Assembly (NCBI GenBank): GCA_904420175.1
Contig: CAJFUF010000032.1
Span: 1 to 32,346, forward strand
Length of the DNA: 32,346 nt
Source of the DNA: Candidatus Schneewindia gallinarum
Lineage (GTDB): Bacteria > Bacillota > Clostridia > Oscillospirales > Ruminococcaceae
Direction: 5' to 3'
A model generated the notes under the pieces. The model had not been told where the DNA came from and did no database searches. It saw nothing but the letters and a program-made list of their open reading frames with translations. This document shows positions 22,885 to 29,543 of this stretch, piece after piece. A program made the position numbers and the translations under genes. How positions within the stretch are numbered: position 1 is the first letter of the stretch; every line of letters starts with the position of its first letter.

Positions 22885-23965
22885 TTTCCTTCCTCCTGAT
22901 TTTCACCGTAAACGTACTGCCCTTGCCGATTTCACTTTCAACGGAAATGTCTCCGCCCACAATGTCGATAACCCGCCTTACAAGGGCAAGCCCCAGCCCG
23001 TTTCCCTGGGTGGCGTGGGAGGCGTCCCCCTGATAAAATTTTTCAAAGATATGCTTTCCCACCTCCGGTGCGATTCCGCACCCGGTATCCGTAACCTGGA
23101 CAACTGCCTGCGGCCCCTGTGTTTTCAGGCGCAGAAAAATGCTTCCTCCCGGGTCCGTGAATTTTATTGCATTGGAAAAAAGGTTGTTCCACACCAGTGT
23201 CATCAGTTCGGCGTCCGTTTCCACGTAGACCCCCTCTTGCAAATCCGTGTCAATTTGCAGCTGTTTTTCCTCCCACACGCCCTCAAACGCAAGCAGGCAG
23301 CCGCACAGCTGTTCCCCCAGGTTGTAGACCTGTTTCTGCGGAAAAATCTGCTGGTTTTCCAGCTTGTTCAGTTTCAGGATGTTTGAAATCAGGTCCGCCA
23401 GCCTGCCTGCGGCGTCTGACATCGCTTTTGCATATTCGAGGCGCTGCGCCTCCGGCAGGGAGGGCTGCTGAAGCATGACCCCGTAGTTCTTGATTACCGC
23501 CAGCGGTGTTTTCAGCTCGTGGGAGACATTGGCGATAAAGTCTGTTCTCAGCGTCTCCGTTCCTGAGAGCTCTTCCGCCATTTTATTGAAGCAGCTGATA
23601 ATTTCATCAAAGCCGTCCTGGCCATCCGCCCCGTGCAGCGGCCGGATTCTAACAGAGAAGTCCCCTTTCATCATTTTATCGGCCGCCTGCACAATGCGCC
23701 TGACCGGCCGCTCCACCGTGAACTTTCTCTGCACGGCGTCAATCACCGTGCACACCAGGCTTAAAAACAGCACGTTGCCGAACGTGATCCACGCCGCATG
23801 CCGGATGCCCGTCTCTGTAAAAATCACTTCCCCCGTCCCTGCCATGTTGTGAAGAAACAGCAGCATGCAGCAGGTAATCACAAAGGACAGGGAGAAGAAG
23901 AAAAGAAGATACCGCCGGACGGCAAACAGCACCCGCGCGGCGCGCGGTTTTCCGTTATTCCTCAT
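22871..23965 (-). CDS. HAMP-domain sensor histidine kinase with minimal extracellular loop
   Basis: A 364-residue membrane kinase partnered with the OmpR-type regulator upstream. The order is: membrane helix 1 (about 18-38), a short external loop (about 39-57), helix 2 (about 58-77), HAMP (about 78-137), the H-box FIANVSHELKTPLAVI with phospho-acceptor His149, and an ATPase domain with N-box WNNLFSNAIKFT, G1 VTDTGCGIAP, F-box FEKFYQ and G2 GNGLGLALV. With only about 20 residues outside, a periplasmic-type ligand domain is lacking; it probably senses within the membrane or through a partner membrane protein. ATG at 23963-23965 overlaps the regulator stop (ATGA). Confidence 0.94.
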   Translation of the reverse strand: MRNNGKPRAARVLFAVRRYLLFFFSLSFVITCCMLLFLHNMAGTGEVIFTETGIRHAAWITFGNVLFLSLVCTVIDAVQRKFTVERPVRRIVQAADKMMKGDFSVRIRPLHGADGQDGFDEIISCFNKMAEELSGTETLRTDFIANVSHELKTPLAVIKNYGVMLQQPSLPEAQRLEYAKAMSDAAGRLADLISNILKLNKLENQQIFPQKQVYNLGEQLCGCLLAFEGVWEEKQLQIDTDLQEGVYVETDAELMTLVWNNLFSNAIKFTDPGGSIFLRLKTQGPQAVVQVTDTGCGIAPEVGKHIFEKFYQGDASHATQGNGLGLALVRRVIDIVGGDISVESEIGKGSTFTVKIRRKESEAV

Positions 23966-24636
23966 TTCAGCACCGCCTTGTAGCCGAGGCCGTGCACCGT
24001 AACAATTTCAAAATCCTTGCAGGAGGAAAATTTACTGCGCAGTTTTGTCATGTACACATCCACCGTGCGAAGTCCCGACAGGGAATCCCCGCCCCAAAAC
24101 TCGTCCATCAGCTGGGTGCGGGTAAAGGTCTTTTTCGGGTAGGAGAGCAGCTTATACAAAAGGTTAAATTCCCGCACGGTCAGGGGGACTTCCTCGCCGT
24201 TCAGATATGCCGTGTGCTCGTCCGCGTCCAGGGTCAGCGCACCAATCTCCAGCTTTCGGCTGCTTGCAATTTTTGCCCGGCGCAGCAGCGCGCCGATGCG
24301 CAAAAGCAGCTCGTCCAAGTCAATGGGTTTCACCATATAATCATCGATGCCGGAGCGGAACCCCCGCTGTTTGGCGGCAAAATCATCCCTTGCCGTCATA
24401 AACAGAATGGGGATTTCCTGGTTCTGTTCCCTGATTGTCTTTGCAAATTCAAAACCGTCCGTCCCTGGCATCATGATGTCTGAAAGAATCAGGTCGAACA
24501 GGCCCTCGCTGAACAGCGCGTCATAGGCCTCGTCGGCACAATGACAGGCAACCGTCTCATATCCGTTTTGGTTTAAATAGGTGCAGACGGTCCGGTTCAG
24601 CTCCCTGTCATCCTCAACCACCAATATTTTAAACAC
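23962..24636 (-). CDS. OmpR/PhoB-family response regulator
   Basis: A 224-residue DNA-binding regulator. The receiver domain has the acidic pocket in VVEDD near residues 7-10, phospho-acceptor Asp53 in LILSDIMMPG, Thr in MTARDD and Lys in VKPID. The C-terminal winged helix contains LTVREFNLLYKLL and RTVDVYMTKLRSKF with the recognition helix and VHGLGYKAV at the end. Three in-frame GTG codons could start it. I choose 24634-24636 because GAGGGG lies 8 nt upstream and the protein then begins one residue before the beta-1 strand, as usual. An 11-bp-spaced direct repeat upstream suggests autoregulation. Confidence 0.94.
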   Translation of the reverse strand: MFKILVVEDDRELNRTVCTYLNQNGYETVACHCADEAYDALFSEGLFDLILSDIMMPGTDGFEFAKTIREQNQEIPILFMTARDDFAAKQRGFRSGIDDYMVKPIDLDELLLRIGALLRRAKIASSRKLEIGALTLDADEHTAYLNGEEVPLTVREFNLLYKLLSYPKKTFTRTQLMDEFWGGDSLSGLRTVDVYMTKLRSKFSSCKDFEIVTVHGLGYKAVLK

Positions 24637-24665
24637 CTCCGGCACCCCTCTCACGCTTTTTCTGC

Positions 24666-24700
24666 ATGATAACACAGAGATGTTAACGTTTTGTTTACGT
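24666..24700 (-). promoter_or_regulatory. Candidate activator site and -10 of the response-regulator operon
   Basis: On the minus strand ACGTAAAC (24693-24700) and ACGTTAAC (24682-24689) form a direct repeat with 11-bp period, the spacing typical of OmpR/PhoB-type dimers. They are followed by TATCAT (24666-24671, 5/6 to the -10 consensus) at a distance that places the repeat over the -35 region. No good -35 hexamer exists, which fits an activator-dependent promoter. Confidence 0.55.
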
Positions 24701-24766
24701 TTGCGGTTTTTATAAAATTTTTGGCCCGCACAGTGAAAACCGCACAGGCCGAAAACCATACTTTTT

Positions 24767-25039
24767 CTACTCTTCCTTCCGGCAGGCGGCATTTTCCGCC
24801 TGCACCGCGTCCAGCCGCCTGCAGGCCGCCGCAATTCTTTCATTGGCCCTGGCAAGCTGTTTTTCACGTTCTGCCTGTTCCTCCGCCTTACGGCGGGCCG
24901 GGCTTCGCGCCGCTTTCGCCTCCTCAAAATCCGCCTTTGCCTCGGCCCGGACGGCCTCGAAGTTTGCCTTGTCCACCTCGTGCTGTGCCTTGGCGCTTTC
25001 CGCCATGTCATGAAATGCCTTTTTGAAAAAACCGGACAT
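24767..25039 (-). CDS. Small charged coiled-coil protein of unknown function
   Basis: A 90-residue soluble protein, almost entirely helical, rich in Ala, Glu, Lys and Arg. The N-terminus MSGFFKKAFHDMAESAKAQH is amphipathic and could bind a membrane surface; the rest (about 20-85) reads as a continuous coiled coil. Comparable short proteins starting MSGFFKKAF occur in Clostridia, but I know no function. ATG at 25037-25039 is 7 nt after AAGGAGGG; an upstream in-frame ATG overlaps the ribosome-binding site region and is rejected. It follows the 4-TM gene by 40 bp and precedes the regulator promoter, so it probably shares a transcript with the 4-TM gene. Confidence 0.75.
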   Translation of the reverse strand: MSGFFKKAFHDMAESAKAQHEVDKANFEAVRAEAKADFEEAKAARSPARRKAEEQAEREKQLARANERIAAACRRLDAVQAENAACRKEE

Positions 25040-25079
25040 TTTTGTACCCTCCTTCATGATAAGCTATTGTCTCTTTCTT

Positions 25080-25448
25080 CTACTTCAGGCCCTTGCAGAT
25101 GGGAATCAGGCACAGCAGCAGAAGGATGCCGACAACCCCCACAAGGATGCCGGGAACCAGCATCGACCACACCATGACCATGCACATCCCCACGCCGAGT
25201 ACCAGCGCGCCCACAACGCCAAGGGCCACCGTTCCAATCGCCTTTCCGTTCAGGGTGACGGCCGGTTTCCCCTCCATCCTGCGCCGGGTAATCAGCATGG
25301 CCAAAAGCACCACAGCGCCCACCGCAGCGATGGCGACGCCCTGGTTAAAAACGTTCCATTCCGGCAGCAGGCACATGCACATGCCGATGGCAAACAGGAT
25401 GCCGCCCACCGTGCTGAGCACCAGAGTGATAAAATTTTTCTTTGACAT
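25080..25448 (-). CDS. Four-helix membrane protein made of two repeats of the Gly-Met-Cys motif
   Basis: A 122-residue protein of two similar halves, each with two membrane helices. Half 1 has LFAIGMCMCLLPEW (residues 18-31), half 2 VLGVGMCMVMVW (83-94) followed by LVPGILVGVVG (97-107). They are joined by a basic loop (TRRRMEGKP) and a short hydrophilic segment. Half 2 closely resembles the helix pair of the protein at 21567-21941. Internal duplication is therefore likely. ATG at 25446-25448 lies 8 nt after GGAGG. Function unknown; the Cys residues sit inside or at the edge of the membrane. It is first in its unit, with a repeat-containing upstream region. Confidence 0.78.
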   Translation of the reverse strand: MSKKNFITLVLSTVGGILFAIGMCMCLLPEWNVFNQGVAIAAVGAVVLLAMLITRRRMEGKPAVTLNGKAIGTVALGVVGALVLGVGMCMVMVWSMLVPGILVGVVGILLLLCLIPICKGLK

Positions 25449-25463
25449 GAATCGTTCCTCCAT

Positions 25464-25519
25464 TCATTTTTATCATCTTGTTTCGAACCGTTGTCATTTT
25501 ATCCCTCTGTTGTTTCAAA
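25464..25519 (-). promoter_or_regulatory. Repeat-containing promoter region of the 4-TM gene
   Basis: An imperfect direct repeat (minus strand GAAACAA, then GA..GATAAAA-ATGA) occurs twice about 30 bp apart. ATGACA (25493-25498), a 17-bp spacer and GATAAA (25470-25475) is a possible promoter; TAAAAT in the upstream copy with TTATTT before it is another. Neither is strong. Confidence 0.35.
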
Positions 25520-25545
25520 AATAATTGCGAGATGTTTTTGAAATG

Positions 25546-25588
25546 TTAAAAAACGCTGTGCAGCGGGAATTTCCTGCTGCACAGCGTT
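25546..25588 (-). terminator. Terminator of metK
   Basis: A perfect 13-bp stem, AACGCTGTGCAGC with GCTGCACAGCGTT (25552-25564 and 25576-25588), encloses an 11-nt loop and is followed on the minus strand by a short T-run. Confidence 0.93.
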
Positions 25589-25619
25589 TCACTGCCTCAT
25601 CGTCTGTTCATTCCGGGCC

Positions 25620-26792
25620 TTATTCCCCGGCGGCCTCCGCCACCGCGGCCTTCAGCTGCTGCACGCGGTCGGTTTTCTCCCACGCGACGTCCAAATCCTC
25701 CCGGCCCACATGGCCGTAGGCGGCAAGCTGCCGGTAGATGGGCTTTCTTAAATCCAGCATCTCAATAATGGCGGAGGGGCGCAGGTCAAACACCTTTCTG
25801 ACCGCCTGCTCCAGCTGCTGCTGCGGGACGGCGCCCGTGCCGTAGGTGTTCACCATGACGGATACGGGGTGTGCCACACCGATGGCGTAGGCCAGCTGCA
25901 CCTCGCACCGGCGGGCCAGCCCTGCGGCCACGATGTTTTTCGCCACATAGCGGGCTGCGTATGCGCCGCTGCGGTCCACCTTGGTGGGATCCTTGCCGGA
26001 GAAGGCGCCGCCGCCGTGGGGCGCCGCACCGCCGTAGGTGTCCACAATAATTTTCCGGCCGGTCAGGCCGCTGTCCCCCTGCGGGCCGCCCACCACAAAG
26101 CGGCCGGTGGGATTGATGTAAATTTTGGTCTGCTCGGTCAGCAGCCCCTCGTCCACCACGGGGCGGATCACCTGCTCCAGAATATCGCTTCTGAGCCTGT
26201 CCATCTCCACCTCAGGCGCGTGCTGGGAGGAGATGACGACAGCCTCCGCCCGCAGGGGCTTCCCATCCCGGTAGCGGATGGTCACCTGCGACTTGCCGTC
26301 CGGGCGCAGGTAGGGCAGCGTGCCGTCCTTGCGCACCTGTGTCAGGCGCTTCGCCAGACGGTGGGCAAGGGAGATGGGCAGCGGCATCAGTTCCGGCGTC
26401 TCATCACAGGCAAAGCCGAACATCATTCCCTGGTCCCCGGCGCCGGCTGTCCCGTCGTCCTCCGCATGGTTCACGCCCATGGCAATGTCAGGCGACTGCT
26501 CATCAATGGAGGTCAGCACTGCGCAGGTGTTCGCGTCGAAGCCGTACTTTGCGCGGGTGTAGCCGATGTCCTCAATCACACCGCGGGCAATTTTCGGAAT
26601 ATCCACATAGCAGGAGGTGGAGATCTCCCCCATAATCATAACCATGCCGGTGGTGCATGCCGTCTCACATGCCACGCGGGCCATGGGGTCCTCCTTTAAA
26701 ATGGCGTCCAGAACCGCGTCGGAAATCTGGTCGCAGATCTTGTCCGGATGCCCCTCCGTGACGGACTCGGACGTAAACAGGTACTCACTCAT
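25620..26792 (-). CDS. metK: S-adenosylmethionine synthetase
   Basis: Makes SAM from methionine and ATP. The 390 residues show the three-domain MetK pattern with [22 protein letters not shown] at the N-terminus (ATP-binding His in GHPDK), [16 protein letters not shown] near 120, and [22 protein letters not shown] around 258-278, the phosphate-binding loop. The start ATG follows GGAG by about 10 nt. It is a single-gene unit: a sigma-A promoter, a SAM-I riboswitch and an intrinsic terminator lie upstream, and another terminator downstream. High SAM should therefore shut the gene off, closing a feedback loop on its own product. Confidence 0.98.
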   Translation of the reverse strand: MSEYLFTSESVTEGHPDKICDQISDAVLDAILKEDPMARVACETACTTGMVMIMGEISTSCYVDIPKIARGVIEDIGYTRAKYGFDANTCAVLTSIDEQSPDIAMGVNHAEDDGTAGAGDQGMMFGFACDETPELMPLPISLAHRLAKRLTQVRKDGTLPYLRPDGKSQVTIRYRDGKPLRAEAVVISSQHAPEVEMDRLRSDILEQVIRPVVDEGLLTEQTKIYINPTGRFVVGGPQGDSGLTGRKIIVDTYGGAAPHGGGAFSGKDPTKVDRSGAYAARYVAKNIVAAGLARRCEVQLAYAIGVAHPVSVMVNTYGTGAVPQQQLEQAVRKVFDLRPSAIIEMLDLRKPIYRQLAAYGHVGREDLDVAWEKTDRVQQLKAAVAEAAGE

Positions 26793-26883
26793 GAATTGTT
26801 CTCTCCATTCTTTTCTTTTTCACTTTAAAAACCGGGTCCTTACAGAGTGGGCGCGTGGCCGCGGGGCGCAGAATCCGGGGCAT

Positions 26884-26917
26884 AAAAAAGCACCCGGAGC
26901 CCTAACCCTCCGAGTGA
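26884..26917 (-). terminator. Expression-platform terminator of the metK SAM riboswitch
   Basis: On the minus strand CACTCGGAG pairs with CTCCGGGTG (with a G-T pair) across a short loop, followed by CTTTTTT. It directly follows the SAM-I aptamer, as expected for transcription attenuation. Confidence 0.88.
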
Positions 26918-26925
26918 CGCGCTTT

Positions 26926-27021
26926 CCCTCATCTTTCGGATGCTCCGCTGGATTTGGCACCTTACAAACGCAGGTTGCCGGGCTTCACAGGGCCAGGTCC
27001 CTCAGCCGCTCTTGATAAAGG
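26926..27021 (-). ncRNA. SAM-I (S-box) riboswitch upstream of metK
   Basis: The minus strand carries the S-box landmarks in order: CTTTATCAAGAG, GGCTGAGGGACCTGGCCC, TGAAGCCCGGCAACC, AAGGTGCCAAATCC and GAAAGATGAGGG. The 5' CCTTTATC and 3' GATGAGGG pair to close P1. SAM binding favours the downstream terminator (26884-26917), repressing metK. The family is identified from its conserved core by eye. Confidence 0.95.
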
Positions 27022-27039
27022 TTTTTAAATTGTGTCCTT

Positions 27040-27068
27040 ATCATACCATACATGACACGCTTCGTCAA
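27040..27068 (-). promoter_or_regulatory. Promoter of the metK leader
   Basis: On the minus strand TTGACG (27063-27068), a 17-bp spacer and TATGAT (27040-27045), about 20 bp before the riboswitch. Confidence 0.8.
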
Positions 27069-27110
27069 GCAGTGCGGCGGCAGGGATACGTCCGCCCGGG
27101 GCAGTGGGGC

Positions 27111-27147
27111 AAAAGCGGGAGGAAGCCGCTGCATTCCTCCCGCTTTT
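27111..27147 (-). terminator. Terminator of the TrpF-like gene
   Basis: A perfect 14-bp stem, AAAAGCGGGAGGAA with TTCCTCCCGCTTTT (27111-27124 and 27134-27147), with the T-tract contained in the stem end. It starts about 10 bp after the stop codon. Confidence 0.85.
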
Positions 27148-27157
27148 CACACTTTTT

Positions 27158-27850
27158 CTACGCCTTTTTTGCCTCAAGACAGAATTTACGGACCTTTTCC
27201 ATGTCCTTCTTCAACGGGTTTCCTTCCTCCCCGTCCCGAAGGGTCACGTTGGTTTTCGTCATGCTGTCCACACCCCACGGCCGGACGGCGCGGACGGCCT
27301 CCGCCACATTGTCCGGGCCAAGGCCCCCTGCGATGATAACGGGGATATCCACCGCCTCCACAATCTGGCGGTCAATCTCCCTGTCGTGGGTGTTGCCGCT
27401 TGCACCCACGCCCACCGTCTGGTTCTGGCCGAGGGTATCCAGCAGCAGGTAGTCCGCAAAAGGCGCCACCTGCTTTGCAAATGCGACGGCCTGCGGCCCG
27501 CCCACCGGGACGGCCTGCATAATTTTCACCCCGGGCGCCGCCTTATTCAGCGCCGCACGGAATTCCGCGTTGGTGGAAAAGCCCTGCGAAGCGATATGGA
27601 TGACCTCCGGATGGTACTTCACCGCCATATCGATGAAAAACTGCGGGTCGGTGTTCACGCTGAGCATCACCCGGACGGCCTTCCCCTGTGTCGCCTGCAT
27701 GATGGCCCGTGCCGTTTCCTCCGACACCTCGTCGAACCTCGGGCCCTCCGGGCGGTGCTGCGGGGGAAGAAAGCCAAGGTAGTCCGCGCCCGCCTCAATA
27801 CAGGCGAGGGCGTCCTCCACCGTTTGGATGGCATAAATCTGTGTAATCAT
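27158..27850 (-). CDS. Orphan TrpF-like (phosphoribosylanthranilate isomerase family) TIM-barrel protein
   Basis: A 230-residue single TIM barrel resembling TrpF: VEDALACIEAGADYLGFLPP at 11-30, LLLDTLG with Asp138 at the position of the catalytic acid, and IAGGLGPDNVAEAVRAVRPWGVD at 173-195. TrpF begins with K-I-C-G, where Cys is the catalytic base; here the equivalent reads QIYAI, so the Cys is missing. The usual SSGVE phosphate-site ending after GVD is SMTKTNV. No other trp gene is near. It is probably not a tryptophan enzyme; a related sugar-phosphate isomerase or aldolase role is possible but unproven. ATG at 27848-27850 has AAAGGA 9 nt upstream; terminators lie on both sides. Confidence 0.75.
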   Translation of the reverse strand: MITQIYAIQTVEDALACIEAGADYLGFLPPQHRPEGPRFDEVSEETARAIMQATQGKAVRVMLSVNTDPQFFIDMAVKYHPEVIHIASQGFSTNAEFRAALNKAAPGVKIMQAVPVGGPQAVAFAKQVAPFADYLLLDTLGQNQTVGVGASGNTHDREIDRQIVEAVDIPVIIAGGLGPDNVAEAVRAVRPWGVDSMTKTNVTLRDGEEGNPLKKDMEKVRKFCLEAKKA

Positions 27851-27882
27851 GTGTCTGCGTCCTTTCTGCTTTTTCTCTATTA

Positions 27883-27930
27883 TAAAAGACGGCGGCCCCT
27901 TCGGATAGGGCCGCTGTCTTTTCCATACAC
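27883..27930 (-). terminator. Terminator of the ribU-crp operon
   Basis: On the minus strand AAAAGACAGCGGCCC and GGGGCCGCCGTCTTTT pair with an 8-nt loop and one mismatch, followed by ATAATA. It lies between the Crp-like gene and the TrpF-like gene. Confidence 0.85.
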
Positions 27931-27942
27931 AAAAAAAGCGTT

Positions 27943-28599
27943 TCAATTTTGTGCAAATTCACCACGTCCCGTGGAAAAAAGTTCTTTACACAGGCGAAAT
28001 ACACGCGGCGCATCGGGTACATACAGCCGCTGCCCCTGTGCCTGGACAAGGCCCTTCTCCACAAGGGAATGCAGGGCGCGGTTACAGCTGCGCCGGGTTG
28101 CGGGGATGTCGTGAAACAGCTGCTCCTTCCAAATTTCATCAGGGCTGTTTTCCAGCGCGGCCGCAAGCTGTACAAGCAGGTTCTGCTCCACTGTGAGGGC
28201 CGTGCTTTTCGCCACCCTTCCGGACAGCTCCGACAGTCGGGTGGCCAGCAGCTTCATCACATGCAGAGCAAAGTCGCCGTCCTCCTTCACCCACTGGAGA
28301 AATGCGTCCGGCGGCAGTGCCAGCAGCGTGCTCGGCTGCGTGATTTCCACCATGTTGGGGGCGGTGTCGCCGGCAAGGAACTCCGTCTCGCCGATGGTCT
28401 GGCCGGGCGTAATCGTACTCAGGTTATAGCGGCGGCCGCTGGGCTGCAGGCGGTACACGCATGCCTGCCCGCTTTGCAGCACAAAGACATGCCGGTCGCG
28501 AAAGCCCTGCAGCAACAGGGTCTCCCCCTTTTCATACGTCCGCAGGATGCCCTGCCGGGCAATCTGTTTCGGACAGACGGGCCATTCCTCACTCTGCAT
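27943..28599 (-). CDS. Crp/Fnr-family transcriptional regulator
   Basis: A 218-residue regulator with an N-terminal cyclic-nucleotide-binding-like beta barrel (about 18-120: EKGETLLLQGFRDRHVFVLQ, GRRYNLSTITPGQTIGETEF), a dimer helix (about 120-150) and a C-terminal winged helix (IPATRRSCNRALHSLVEKGLV). The cAMP-contact RxS of Crp is not present, and there is no Fnr-type N-terminal Cys cluster, so the effector is unknown. The ATG is 8 nt after GGAGG and 13 bp after the ribU stop, so it is expressed from the FMN-riboswitch promoter. A terminator follows it. Confidence 0.9.
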   Translation of the reverse strand: MQSEEWPVCPKQIARQGILRTYEKGETLLLQGFRDRHVFVLQSGQACVYRLQPSGRRYNLSTITPGQTIGETEFLAGDTAPNMVEITQPSTLLALPPDAFLQWVKEDGDFALHVMKLLATRLSELSGRVAKSTALTVEQNLLVQLAAALENSPDEIWKEQLFHDIPATRRSCNRALHSLVEKGLVQAQGQRLYVPDAPRVFRLCKELFSTGRGEFAQN

Positions 28600-28612
28600 A
28601 TCCTTTTCCTCC

Positions 28613-29215
28613 TCAGTGGTTAGTCCGCCCCTTCAGCAAAGGGCTGATGTGCTTGTACAGCAGCAGCGTCAGCAGGGACACCAGCACGCCCTTCAGCAGG
28701 TTGAAGGGCGCCACTGCAAACAGCACAAACGTCCACAGCCCGTCAATGGCGGGGTTGATTTTTGTGCCCATGCCAATCAGCGCGTCCATGGGCAGCGGCA
28801 GCGCCGCAGAGTACACGGGAAGCAGCACAAAGTAGTTAATAAGGCTGCCCACCACCGTCATGGCCACAGTGCCCACCGCCATGCCCAGCACGGCATTTTT
28901 TTTCGTTTTGTGCCGCTTGTAAATCAGGGCCGCGGGGACAATCAGCCCGCAGCCGATGATAAAGTTTGCAAGTTCCCCCACGCCGGCGGTGATGGTGCCG
29001 TTGATTAGGAAATTCAAGAGGATTTTCAGCGCCTCGATAACCACGCCCGCCGCGGGTCCCATGGAGAATGCGCCGATAAGCACCGCCACCTCGCTGAAGT
29101 CCAGCTGGTAGAAGCTGGGTGCAAACCACAGCGGAAATTCGAACAGCATCAGCACGGTGGCCACTGCGGCCAGCATGCCAATCTGCACCATATTGCGGAT
29201 TCGTCTGTTTTTCAT
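28613..29215 (-). CDS. ribU: ECF transporter riboflavin-binding component RibU
   Basis: Membrane S-component that captures riboflavin and works with the shared ECF energising module (EcfA, EcfA', EcfT, not in this window). The 200 residues show six helices. N-terminal features are MLAAVATVLMLFEFPL, FYQLDFSEVAVLIGAFSMGP and LLNFLINGTITAGVGELANFIIG, which match RibU proteins including the conserved Glu/Asn/Gly segment near residue 80. The last helix ends with a short basic tail. The FMN riboswitch upstream independently supports riboflavin as substrate. ATG at 29213-29215 follows AAAGGAG. Confidence 0.94.
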   Translation of the reverse strand: MKNRRIRNMVQIGMLAAVATVLMLFEFPLWFAPSFYQLDFSEVAVLIGAFSMGPAAGVVIEALKILLNFLINGTITAGVGELANFIIGCGLIVPAALIYKRHKTKKNAVLGMAVGTVAMTVVGSLINYFVLLPVYSAALPLPMDALIGMGTKINPAIDGLWTFVLFAVAPFNLLKGVLVSLLTLLLYKHISPLLKGRTNH

Positions 29216-29278
29216 TGTTGTCTGCTCCTTTACAAGTTACTTGCTTCGCCGGGGAGCGAGACAGCGCCTGCCGGGCGC

Positions 29279-29310
29279 AAAAAACGCCCTGCCTTTTACA
29301 AGGCAGGGCG
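29279..29310 (-). terminator. Expression-platform terminator of the FMN riboswitch
   Basis: A perfect 11-bp stem, CGCCCTGCCTT with AAGGCAGGGCG (29285-29295 and 29300-29310), with a 4-nt loop and TTTTTT following on the minus strand. It lies between the aptamer and ribU. Confidence 0.95.
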
Positions 29311-29337
29311 CGGTGCACCGGGAACATACGGCGTCGC

Positions 29338-29460
29338 TCGTTCTTTCATCCGGACTGTACCGTCGGTGACAGAATCCCACTGTCTCGGCCTTTCGGCTCG
29401 CGGACTTGTCGCGTAAAGCGCATTACCGCCGGTGGGGAATTGCACCCCGCCCTGAACGTT
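29338..29460 (-). ncRNA. FMN riboswitch (RFN element) upstream of ribU
   Basis: The minus strand shows the RFN core: GTTCAGGGCGGGGTG, AATTCCCCACCGGCGGTAAT, AGTCCGCGAGCC, GACAGTGGGATTCTGTC, CCGACGGTACAGTCCGGATG and GAAAGAAC closing P1. FMN binding should favour the following terminator and repress ribU and the crp-like gene. Confidence 0.97.
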
Positions 29461-29469
29461 TGCATTTTT

Positions 29470-29498
29470 ATTATATGCCCATTTCCCCGCCCTGTCAA
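29470..29498 (-). promoter_or_regulatory. Consensus sigma-A promoter of the ribU-crp operon
   Basis: On the minus strand a perfect TTGACA (29493-29498), a 17-bp spacer and a perfect TATAAT (29470-29475). It is the strongest promoter in the window; control therefore rests with the riboswitch. Confidence 0.93.
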
Positions 29499-29543
29499 CG
29501 GCGGAGAGCCGGGGGTGTTTTTTTCTTCCGCTTATAATACGGC

